Assembly: GCA_039621445.1 (NCBI GenBank) | Contig: CP154956.1 | Location: forward strand, 96,476,406-96,540,405 | Reading direction: 5' to 3' | Length of the DNA stretch: 64,000 nt | Origin: Euglena gracilis | Lineage: Eukaryota > Euglenida > Euglenophyceae > Euglenales | In this document: positions 1 through 64,000 of the stretch, piece after piece | How the letters are laid out: each line of letters starts with the position of its first letter | How positions within the stretch are numbered: position 1 is the first letter of the stretch | Notes under the pieces: generated by a model | Told to the model about the DNA's origin: nothing | Seen by the model: the letters and a program-made list of their open reading frames with translations, nothing else | Databases searched by the model: none | Program-made: the position numbers and the translations under genes

Positions 1-1143
1 AAATCCACTTTTCACTTGATATGTTGCCCCTTGATCGATAGCCCTTCTAAGGGCTTTTAGCAGATGGCCTCAGGTCTCAGCCGTGCTGCACTGTACTCTA
101 TTTCAAAATTCACCCAACCCCCTCTCCCCCGCGCGGCCCTGCGCGGCCGCCCGCGCGGCTGCTCACCCCCTCTTCCGCTCCCCTAGGAGATCAGGCGGTG
201 AACTTTGGGTTTTAGGGGCGGGACCCCCCACCCCCACCCCCCCCTCTTCATTGGAAATACATGGACGAACTTCACCGGTGAACTTCACCGGTGAAATTTC
301 TCCATGAAATTCCTTTCGGGGCGGAGCCCCCAACCCCCCCCTGCCTAACCTCCCTACTGTCCCATTATCACCAGAATGACTGATGCCCAACGCCCCCAAA
401 TGGCAAAATTTTGGCAATTTTTCAGTATAAATTGGTGGGGGGGTGATTTTCGGCGCCAGATGGCCTCAATGCCAAAAAAGTGCGAACAGCCCCCAGGACC
501 AGGTCAGCCGGGTTCCCGCCTAGCAAGAAAAATTACCTGACGGTTTCGGACCCCCCTCCCCCTGAGGTTGGGACGGCTAGTCGACTAGTCGATTATTCGT
601 TCGGGACCCCCGAACAGGATTAATCGTTCATGCCCAAAAAGAATAGTCGTGAACGAATTTGCCTCTTACAAAATTGGACTGGTGCACAACATTCAGGGGT
701 AATTCTGGGGGGCACAGAAGCCAAATTACATGCAAAAAATATGCCTGCCACAAGGGATTTTTTTTAGGTTTTGTTTTTCTTAAGGTGTTTTAATTACAAT
801 AACATATATTCTATGATTGCTTACCAGGTCATATTAAATTTATCTTTTATTATTACCTCTAAAACCTCTACCTGAAGCCCAAACAAAGCAGATATTGGAT
901 TAGGTCCTACTATATTAATACCTATAGAATTAGCTGGTACATAATTATTGCATAGATTATATTTTACAGAAGTTGGCATAAACCCCCCCTCATTTAGAAC
1001 GACCCCCCCTGATAACGAACCCCCCCCATTTATAACGACCCATCCTGGAATTTCCACCAAAAAAAGAAATAGAACGACCCATGGTGCAGAAAGCACGGGT
1101 AAGATGATGCATCTCGCGTAAGAGTGTCCAGGCTCACCAATGT
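1..1143. other. Intergenic/3' flank with C-tract repeats; no supported gene
   Basis: I see no convincing exon here. About 255-300 holds a repeated CTTCACCGGTGAA palindrome. About 980-1090 holds repeated TAACGACCCCCCC/GATAACGACCC units, which recur near 1350-1380 and 1500-1560. An AT-rich patch at 825-970 is open on the minus strand for roughly 50 codons; its composition is unlike the GC-rich exons of this locus, so it may be a transposon or organelle-derived scrap. The minus-strand gene that ends at 1144 would have its 3' untranslated region here. Confidence 0.5.
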
Positions 1144-1265
1144 TTATTTGACGTTTGAGCGGATCGACCGCTGCTTGGACGGGGGCGTGGTCGGGGTGGG
1201 CGGAGGAGCAGAGCCTACAGAGGACCCTTGAACATCCTCAGCAAACTTCTTTACAATGTCATCAA
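1144..1265 (-). CDS. Terminal exon of minus-strand gene, unrecognised protein
   Basis: Read on the minus strand, an intron ending TTCACACCCCAG is followed by a phase-1 exon encoding DDIVKKFAEDVQGSSVG, then a Pro/Thr-rich stretch and a basic tail (SKQRSIRSNVK) closed by TAA at 1146-1144. Codon use and the soluble charged helix look coding. The exon joins in phase to 1790-1947 (donor GCAG|GTGGCA, one base carried), giving VVAVDDIVKKF across the junction. I do not recognise the family. Confidence 0.6.
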
Positions 1266-1789
1266 CTGGGGTGTGAATCCAGGTGGATGGCATGATGGAT
1301 GGATGGTAGAAAGCGTGTCAGACATAGCTGCGGTAGGGAAAACAGCAAAGCCCCTTTCTGATAACGACCCCCCCTCAAAGTGGCCACCCTCCAAGCAGTG
1401 GGACACCAAAATGGCCACTCTGGGAGGGGGGACACTTTTATTATACTAATTATTATTTATAGATATTTACTTCTATAATATCTAAACCCCCCCTGAATAT
1501 AACGACGGGTCGTTATCTGACTTTTCAGTTGGTGGAAAATCCAGAGGGGGTCGTTATAAATGGGGGGTGAGAATTTTGGGTCAAACGGAAGAAAATTCTG
1601 AAAAATTCGAGCATAAATCGCAAGAATCGTTTTAACAGAGCCCAAAATGAATAACAAGCTCAAACCTTTTTTCAATCAAATATAAAATGGAATGCAATTT
1701 TTCTTGGTTGCCCCACTTATTATCATCATCCTCCCCCTCCGGACCCATCCAGGGGATGGGTCCAGAGGGGGGGGGGCATAGTATGCCAC

Positions 1790-1947
1790 CTGCGACAACT
1801 TTTTTCTCAGATCTCTCTTTTACCATGTTGCACACATCAATGTTGGGGAGCAGGTTGTTGGCGTTGATTTCAACAAAGCCCATTTTTTTGCCATTAGAGA
1901 ATTTCCAGGTCTTGCAAACCTTCGGAGCAAGTGGAAGAAGGAACATG
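1790..1947 (-). CDS. Penultimate (or first coding) exon of minus-strand gene
   Basis: The minus strand has a good acceptor (CTCCCTTTCAG) at 1948-1949, then an open exon that starts one base before an ATG (1946-1944) and encodes a Met-Phe-Leu-Leu-Pro start followed by VCKTWKFSNGKKMGFVEIN and NNLLPNIDVCNMVKERSEKK. It ends in phase 1 at GCAG|GTGGCA. If that ATG is the start, this exon and 1144-1265 make a complete 92-residue protein; if not, earlier exons lie inside the overlapping nucleoporin gene. Amino-acid composition is ordinary for a soluble protein. Function unknown. Confidence 0.6.
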
Positions 1948-2018
1948 CTGAAAGGGAGGTGGAGAAGGCAACTTGGTGGACAAACTCTACTGGCTCTCCC
2001 CCCATCTCGAACGTGGCC

Positions 2019-57671
<55,653 letters not shown>

Positions 57672-57962
57672 GTGGCCCCCCCCCCCCCCGGAAGTTGTAG
57701 CCCCAGACGGAGGACCGGCAGCGACACACCATTTACACGTACACCAAGTGTCCTCCTTCCGGGCGCCTTCTCTGACCCTGCTGGTAGGTGACAGGACTGG
57801 AAAGCATCGACGGTCTCAGGGACGGCGGAAGGCGGCCTCCCCCCCCCCATCCTCCCCACCCCCGATGAGGGGTTGGTGACAACGCTGCTCGGCACGGCCA
57901 CCCTGATGTGGACTGCTGCCCTGCCGCTCTGCCAAACCACGCCTTGTCATTCATTCTCTCAT

Positions 57963-57975
57963 NNNNNNNNNNNNN
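57963..57975. other. Assembly gap (13 N)
   Basis: Run of 13 N. On its right the sequence restarts as copy B of the duplicated segment, so the join is suspect. Confidence 1.
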
Positions 57976-58729
57976 CAATTTTCCTTCAAAAATTCAACAT
58001 TTCCACGAGGTTTTATTTGCTGGTGACCCTAATTTGGTTCTAAAATCCTACTTTGAGAGGATCAAAATTTCCTTATTTAGTGCTTCAAATCCTTGAATTT
58101 TCTGTGCCTTTTGTCCAAACTCTTAACATTTTTTTACTGTTTTGGCCGAGTCCACCAATGTTTTTCAGCTCCATTTTTTTTATTCAACCATTTTTTTGTC
58201 CATCCCCTGTAGGTACAATATGTTGCAATGGGTAGAATGAACCTTTTGAGGAGACAGAATTCTTTGTTTGTGGGGGACTTTTTGGGGCTCCATCACTTCT
58301 GGGTGAGAGAGAGAGAGATCGTCCCATGCCCCCCTGCAGCCAGCAGCAGCTCTGCTGCAACGTCCACCCCTGCTCTGACATTCCGAGCAGAGATTTTTTT
58401 TTAGTCCTGCTAAATGGGGTGGGGGCGGTCACGCAACCGGCAGTTATGCAGTTCCAAGTCTCACACGGTTGCAACGTAACACAAAATTTAACGCGACAGA
58501 AGGAGAGGACCTCCCACCTTTTCCCCTTTGAAGGAAACTGTTTTAAAGATGGAATGCTGTGGTGAAGTTTTCGCGAATATCCCCCTCTAATAGAACCCCG
58601 AAGCCACCAACCCCGAAGTTTTAAAAATTTGAATCTTTTTAATTTTGAAGATTTTTTGAAATATGTTATCATTTTTTCTTTCAAAAAAGAGATTTTTCAT
58701 CTCTCATTCATTTGAATCTCTGGCGCCAG

Positions 58730-58938
58730 GCCAGCAGCAGCGCTGCCGCCGCTGCCCCCGCCACCACCCCCGGCGCGTCCTTGTTCCCAGCCAGCAGCAG
58801 CCAAGCGGCGGCTCCCGCAGCCTCGGGCGCGTTCTCGTTCCAGGCGAGCGGCGGTGGCAGCAGCAGTAGCGCGGCCCCGGCGGCCTTCAGCTTTGGCGCA
58901 GGCACGCTGGCGGCTTCCACACAGGGCGGTGCATATGG
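58730..58938 (+). CDS. Copy B of nucleoporin exon 36 (FG)
   Basis: 209 bp, same acceptor, phase and donor as 46664-46872. Changes include Phe to Ser in PGA(F/S)LFPASS, Val to Ala in ASG(V/A)FSFQAS and Pro to Leu in GAGT(P/L)AAS. The frame is intact and FG motifs are conserved. Confidence 0.75.
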
Positions 58939-59263
58939 GTGGAGACTGCCGCATTTAAATTCAGACTCACAGTGCGAAGAAGGAAGTATCCCTTCATTTT
59001 CATATTTAAATTGATATATACTATAAATGAAATGATATATACATATATATACAAATAATAATAAACACACACACACACATATATATGCATATATATATAT
59101 ATATATATATGAAATGATCTAAACCTTAGTGATATAAAGCAATATAAGCACATGATAAACGATATGTGCTGATAAAATGACATGAACGTTAATGATACAA
59201 TTAACCATAAATGATATATCCTAATTGTAAATGGGTTTTTACAATGTTTCTGCAAATGTATCA

Positions 59264-59703
59264 ATGGCAGTCAGGAACTACATGAAACCCTCCCCCAGGG
59301 GGGGTCCAAATAGTTCCACCTGCGTCCCACTTGCTGGGTAAATCGGGGTTGGGTTCCCATTTTTTTCTAGGAATTTTGGCAGAAGTCAGGCTGCAATTCG
59401 GAGCAAGTTGGGGAGAATTTTGGCTGAATTCGGGCGATTTTTAGGTGGAATGTGTTCCTAAAAATCTTCTGAAATTGGGACCTAAATTGTGGCCTAACTT
59501 TTTCCCTGAACGGGATCAATTTTCGCCACGCCAATCCTTACCCTGACCCTATTCCTAAAAATAAGCCCACATTCTCCCCGAATCCACCCAAAATTCACCA
59601 GACAACTGTGGGTTTTGGGTAAAATGGACAAGAAAATCCCGAAAGTGGAACGCAGGTGGAACTATCTGGACCCCCCGGGGTCTCGATAGTTCCTGCATAC
59701 CAT
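59264..59703. mobile_element. ATGGCAG-type inverted-repeat element, copy B
   Basis: Counterpart of 47583-48026 with small indels, for example a shorter left C-tract region. It was present before the duplication or haplotype split. Confidence 0.65.
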
Positions 59704-60005
59704 TTCTAAATATTCAATATATAAAATACAAACACATTGTGTAATATATAACATATTTGTGTATTTATTAAATTATACCTTGTGCAAGTTGGTGTCTGGG
59801 TCGCTCAAAGCATATTTGGCACTTTGGAAAGGGATGCTTTTTCCAGCTGGTGGCATTTCAATAAAAACAAAACTTTCAATAAAAAACGGACGGGAGAATG
59901 CCTGCAAAATGGGAAACAAAAATTGGCCGTTTCATGCATCTGTGACATTCCCGATGCCCGAGGCCCCCACACCTGGTCCTCGGCGGGGCGCGCACGCCCT
60001 GCCAG

Positions 60006-60122
60006 CGGCGCCCCCGCCGCGGCCCCCGCCACCCCGGGGCCGTTCTCGTTCCAGGCCAGCAGCGCCGCCGCCGCGGCCCCCCCAGCGCCGCTTTTCGGGA
60101 GCGCCGCGGCACCGCCGGCCAG
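60006..60122 (+). CDS. Copy B of nucleoporin exon 37 (FG)
   Basis: 117 bp, phase 2-2, splice sites as in 48323-48439. One Val to Ala change (PP(V/A)PLFGS). The 8-bp insertion upstream at about 59964-59971 stays in the intron. Confidence 0.8.
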
Positions 60123-61022
60123 GTGCGCTCTGGCAGTGCATTCATGCATTTGCCGGATGCCTGAGAGCGTGCCGTGGGGGGACAAGGCCTGCTATGCCGG
60201 CGGCGTGTGACCTCTGGTTGTTCTTTTCATTTTTTGGAATTTGTATTTTGTTGCACAGCATGTCTGCTTCACGTGCGGCTCACAACCAGGATGTTTTCAA
60301 AGGTTGGTCCCGGGGTTGGGGAGGGAGGGTGGGTCCGCCAGACCCCCCCCCTGGGGGGTGAGTCAGCCAGAAATGGCTGAACATGACAACCTGGCGCCGA
60401 AGGCGCCGATTTTTTTTGGAATTTTTGGCCAAAATCCATTGATTTTAGGCCACTTTGGTCCGAGTGGTCAAAGTGACCGACCCCCCCCCCCGGGGGTGAT
60501 TGGTTTTTGAAAATGATTGACTGGTTTTTGAAAGTGGCAAGTGACCCCCTCTCCCCCCGGGGGTCGGTGAGCAATGGTATGGTTCAGGCTGAGTGTGTCC
60601 CTTTGGAGGGGCCCTTTCCCTTTTCTATTTTCTGCGCAAAGTGCCGAAATTTTTTGACCCCAATGACCAAATGTGGATCCTCGGGCACGTTCTTAAATAA
60701 ACCAAAATTTATTTCGTACTGTGCCACCTGTTTCAAATGTGAACACTTTTTTTTTTTGGCCCGATCAGCCGTTCAAAAATGTTCTGTTGATCAAAAATAT
60801 ACCTCCTGCACCAAACAGGAGTTAATTTTGCCAAATGTTCAACCCATTAGTATTGTTTGTTCACCACAGCTTCTTTGGAATTTACTGCCTTTTTGCACAT
60901 GCTATTCGGGATTTAATGCACTAAGTGGATGCCTCCCCCCCTCCAAGGGCAGATCTTACGTAGGGTGGGGCCAAAGCTTTGCAGCGAGGGAGGAAATGAT
61001 TGCCCTGCCATCGTTTGCGCAG

Positions 61023-61096
61023 TTCGGCGGCCTCCCTCTTCGGCGGTGCAGCACCACAGCCTGGAGGATTCTCGTTCTCCGCCCAACCCTCTTCCA
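61023..61096 (+). CDS. Copy B of nucleoporin exon 38 (FG)
   Basis: 74 bp, same acceptor and same donor TTCCA|GTGTGT before the GT array. The encoded SAASLFGGAAPQPGGFSFS is unchanged. Confidence 0.8.
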
Positions 61097-61402
61097 GTGT
61101 GTGCGTGTGTCGTGTTGTGTGTTTTGTGTGTGTTTGTGTGTTTGTGTGTTTGTGTGGGTGGGTGTGTGGGTGTGTGGGTGTGTGGGTGTGTGGGTGTGTG
61201 GGTGTGTGGGTGTGTGGGTGTGCACGTGTGTGTTTTGTGTGTGCACGCACGTGTGTGTTTGTGGTGTCTGTGTGTGCTTGTGTGTGTGTGTGTGTGTGCG
61301 TGTGTGTGTGCGTTGGTGAGCGGGCGTGGTGTGTGCACGCACGTTTGTGGGTGTGTGTTTGCATGTTTCCACCTCCTGCTTTTGTGTTTTTGTGTGTGCA
61401 GA
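61097..61402. repeat. (GT)n / (GGGTGT)n array, copy B
   Basis: Expanded GGGTGTGT block and different GT interruptions relative to 49216-49500. Confidence 0.95.
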
Positions 61403-62628
61403 TGTGGCTCTGCTTTCTGTGTAAGGTGAATGAGAATGAATGCAATGAGACCTGAAAAGACCTTGGCAATTGACAAATTCAATCTTCCAGATTTCAATGC
61501 TTCTCCCTTTCTGATCATGTCGACATATTCCATCTGTGGATAACCTGAGGCTGCTTAGGGGGTTTGTGATCAGTGTTGGGAATAGGGTTTGGGCAAGGAT
61601 TGGGCAGTTTAGACTAAAATCAGTTCCAAGCAGATGTTTTTATGGGACTCAGGGGAAGGGGGGGTCCGGACCCACCCACCCACCCCCCTGGGGGGGGGGG
61701 GGGCTGGGACGGGGACTAAGGGGGACTTTTGGGTGTCAATTTTGGGTCGAGAAATTTCTTGGACTTTTGGCACTTTGTATTTTTGGCACTTCACACCAAA
61801 AATAGGGAAAACCCCACCTCCGGCGGGGTTCCTCAGGGGGGGGGGTTCTGCCGGGACCCACCCCCCCCCCTGGCCTGACCCTGCCCACCGGAAAACGCCC
61901 CAATTCGGCCCGATTTTTCCGATTTTGCAGGAAATTTGTGAGTCCAGGGGTATTGAAATTGTTCCGTAAACATGCAAAAACAGAATTTTACGGAAAACCG
62001 AAAACGTGAACTTATGGGTTCCTGTTAACAAGTGCTGTCCCCTTCTCATTCCTGAATGGGACCTGAACCTTGTCCCCGACCCCCCGGAACTGGGGTGATG
62101 GCCCCTTTGGCCCAGCCCCCACCCCATTTGCCCAATGCAGCGATTGAAAATGTTCACCGGTTCCCGTAAACTTGATACTTTGACCATGTCAGTTTGATGC
62201 TGTCCCCTTGCCTCCTGGACCGGTGGGCCTTACACAGGAGCGGTAGAGTTCCTACAGCTGAAAGGGCCGTAAACATCATTGTCTTCATGGTTCCTGTAAA
62301 ACTTCTTTTCGCAAGTTACACATTTACACCCCACCCAAGAGAAGCAAGGGGTCTCACTGTTTGTTGCAAAAGAGGCTCAAAAGGAAAAATCAGGACGGTG
62401 TTCATAGGTTTGTCAGGCATTCAGCCGGGCAACCGCTGTTCAGGAAATATCGAATCTTTTGGTGCCAAACACAAAATTTCGGAAACGGCCCTTCTGGGCT
62501 GTTTCTGAAACTCCTTTTGGGTTCCCTGGGCCGAAAATTCATGATTCAGCAAAATGCCTAAAGTGTCCAAAACAGGGTCAAAGGGTCCGTTTTTCGGGTT
62601 CAAACCAACCCAGAATTTTTCCGGAGAA

Positions 62629-62676
62629 CTTTTTTTTTTTTTTTCCTACTTTTATTCTTCTTTTCCTTTTTTTTCT

Positions 62677-62720
<44 letters not shown>
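62629..62720. repeat. T-rich insertion in copy B
   Basis: About 90 bp of T homopolymer with CTACTTTTATTCTTCTTTTCC-like interruptions, absent from copy A. It could be the reverse of a poly(A) tail from a retro-insertion, or a sequencing/assembly artefact. There is no clear target duplication. Confidence 0.8.
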
Positions 62721-63448
62721 CGGACAAAAAGTTTGCGGGGACCGTGAACTTTTCCATGAGAAAAATGGCGATAAAAAAGGGGGCAGACAACCCAGGCTAG
62801 ACCCGGGTCACAAAACTTAAAAAAATATCTGGTCCCAAGGTACAAAGGTCACACTTTCCCTCTGTCGCACAAACGATCACACGATACCAAAACAGGCCTA
62901 TCTTTGATTGCACACATCGAACAACAATAAACAAGACTGTGAGACAGTACTGGGGACCCTGACAGTTTCCCATCCCTCACAGCACAGTTGATGGGATGTT
63001 CACCCTTACAGGTTGGTCCACACCGAGACGTTGATAGTTTATCCAGCATGGCAAATTGGTAACAGCACCAACAGAAAGCCCCACATTACACCCCATTTTT
63101 CATCTGATTTCCGCCTAATTTTCTCCTAAATTGTGATCCTAACCCTAATCCTCAATCCTAACCCCAACACTCACCCCAAAATTAATGCGAACCACGTAAA
63201 TCGCGGCGGAAATTTAAAAGTTGGAGTAGTAGTAGTAGGTGAAAGAAGTGGGACCCCCACCCCCAGGTTAAACTACTGGGCCATCCCCACGGGGGAGGGG
63301 GGCAGAGAATTAGCCTTGCCATACATCATGGTCCATAATAACATGCAAATAAATGGTTTATGCCCAAGTGGCTTTTGATTTGGTATATGTTTTGTACACA
63401 TCTATACACGACATGCCTATTTATGGACGTTGCGTTACCTCCCCGCAG

Positions 63449-63514
63449 CCCCGCCAGCCGCCCTAGGCTTCGGCTTCGCCCCATCGTCACAAGCCGCAGC
63501 GGGCTTCGCATTTG
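63449..63514 (+). CDS. Copy B of nucleoporin exon 39 (FG)
   Basis: 66 bp, phase 1-1, donor TTTG|GTCCGT. One Val to Leu change (PPAA(V/L)GFGF). Frame intact. Confidence 0.8.
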
Positions 63515-64000
63515 GTCCGTGAATTGCGCACCGTCTCTTGTGCACTGGGCGGGTCAAACAACCCCTTTGAGCAGGCACACACACAAATGGGTGCATTGGG
63601 CGCATTTCACTCCGACGGATTTGAGAAGGCCAAATTGTCCCCCTGAATATGTGATGGAGCTGTCCCCCCCCCCCCCCCCCCCGATCCCCACCCTCTGACT
63701 GAGTCTGAGGGTCTGGCCGGCTGATAAATGGAACTCAAAAAATGTCTTCACTCTGCCTTTTCCCTTTTCACAATGACCCATTTTTGTGCCCTCCTGTCAA
63801 GGTGGCTGTATTTTTGCCGACAAAAAAACTGGTTACATGAAAATTTCGGCTGGCTTATGAAGCCTGCAGACAGCCAAAGCAGGGGGGGGGATTGATATCC
63901 GCAATTTTCCCGCAATTTCCACAATTCTGCAGTTTCCTGCAAATTTTCAGCAATTTTCCTGCAGTTTCCCCCTTTCTGCAATTTTCCCACATGAACCTGA

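Larger units (their letters stand above)
57976..64000. repeat. Duplicated segment, copy B (reaches window end)
   Basis: Near-identical to 45880-52069. Contains exon copies at 58730, 60006, 61023 and 63449, all with conserved splice sites and lengths. It lacks the 406-bp hAT-like element. It has an extra C/G-hairpin insertion at about 60310-60500 with a GGCGCCGAAGGCGCC stem, and a T-rich tract at 62629-62720. Confidence 0.9.

Overview
This is a eukaryotic nuclear window, probably from a large-genome alga or other protist. Coding sequence comes in short GC-rich blocks of 34-219 bp with AG acceptors and GT donors, set in long introns full of homopolymer C/G runs, CA/GT microsatellites, a 2.5-kb hexanucleotide array and small inverted-repeat elements. 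I cannot name the species.

Almost the whole plus strand from about 2.0 to 57.7 kb reads as ONE gene: an FG-repeat nucleoporin of the nuclear-basket type (animal Nup153, plant Nup136/Nup1, yeast Nup1). I trace about 43 candidate exons. The first (2019-2138) carries a helical ARKIL...SPL motif of the kind found in Nup153/Nup136. Exons 3-5 encode basic and proline-rich segments. Most of the rest encode Ala/Pro/Ser/Gly spacers with FG, SFG, FGAAAP and FSF motifs. Lys/Pro/Glu-rich exons interrupt at 13.8-14.1, 24.0-25.5 and 28.5-29.1 kb. The last (57616) has FTIG followed by a basic RKMVKA tail, as at the C-terminus of that family. Intron phase stays consistent along the chain, in long blocks of phase 1 (14-24 kb), phase 2 (28.6-39.8 kb), phase 0 (40.7-45.3 kb) and phase 1 (49-55 kb). 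Three exons break the chain (8458, 38388, 41577). Many donors read GTGTGC. A smaller gene lies on the minus strand at 1144-1947, head-to-head with or overlapping the 5' end of the nucleoporin gene.

Non-coding layout: 0-1.1 kb repeats; 9.02-11.78 kb a 2.8-kb element with 25-bp terminal inverted repeats and TA flanks; 12.25-12.52 kb a GT/GTGC array; 17.93-19.90 kb a compositionally foreign island with repeated GAAGCGG-loop-CCGCTTC hairpins; 25.7-26.1 kb a CA array; 29.1-31.0 kb C/G-tract hairpin repeats; 31.3-33.7 kb inverted-repeat elements; 33.7-36.1 kb ACATAT and AGAGAC arrays; 37.34-37.72 and 46.91-47.31 kb hAT-like miniature elements; 41.8-42.2 kb a CCTA array; 43.0-44.0 kb a frameshifted minus-strand relic; 55.6-56.8 kb tandem repeats and a GCCGCGG-rich element.

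After a 13-bp run of N (57963-57975) the sequence restarts as a near-copy of 45.88-52.07 kb, including four nucleoporin exons. This is either a partial tandem duplication or the other haplotype placed in series. The second copy lacks the 406-bp element at 46908-47313 and keeps a single copy of its 8-bp target, so the pair gives a filled and an empty insertion site.
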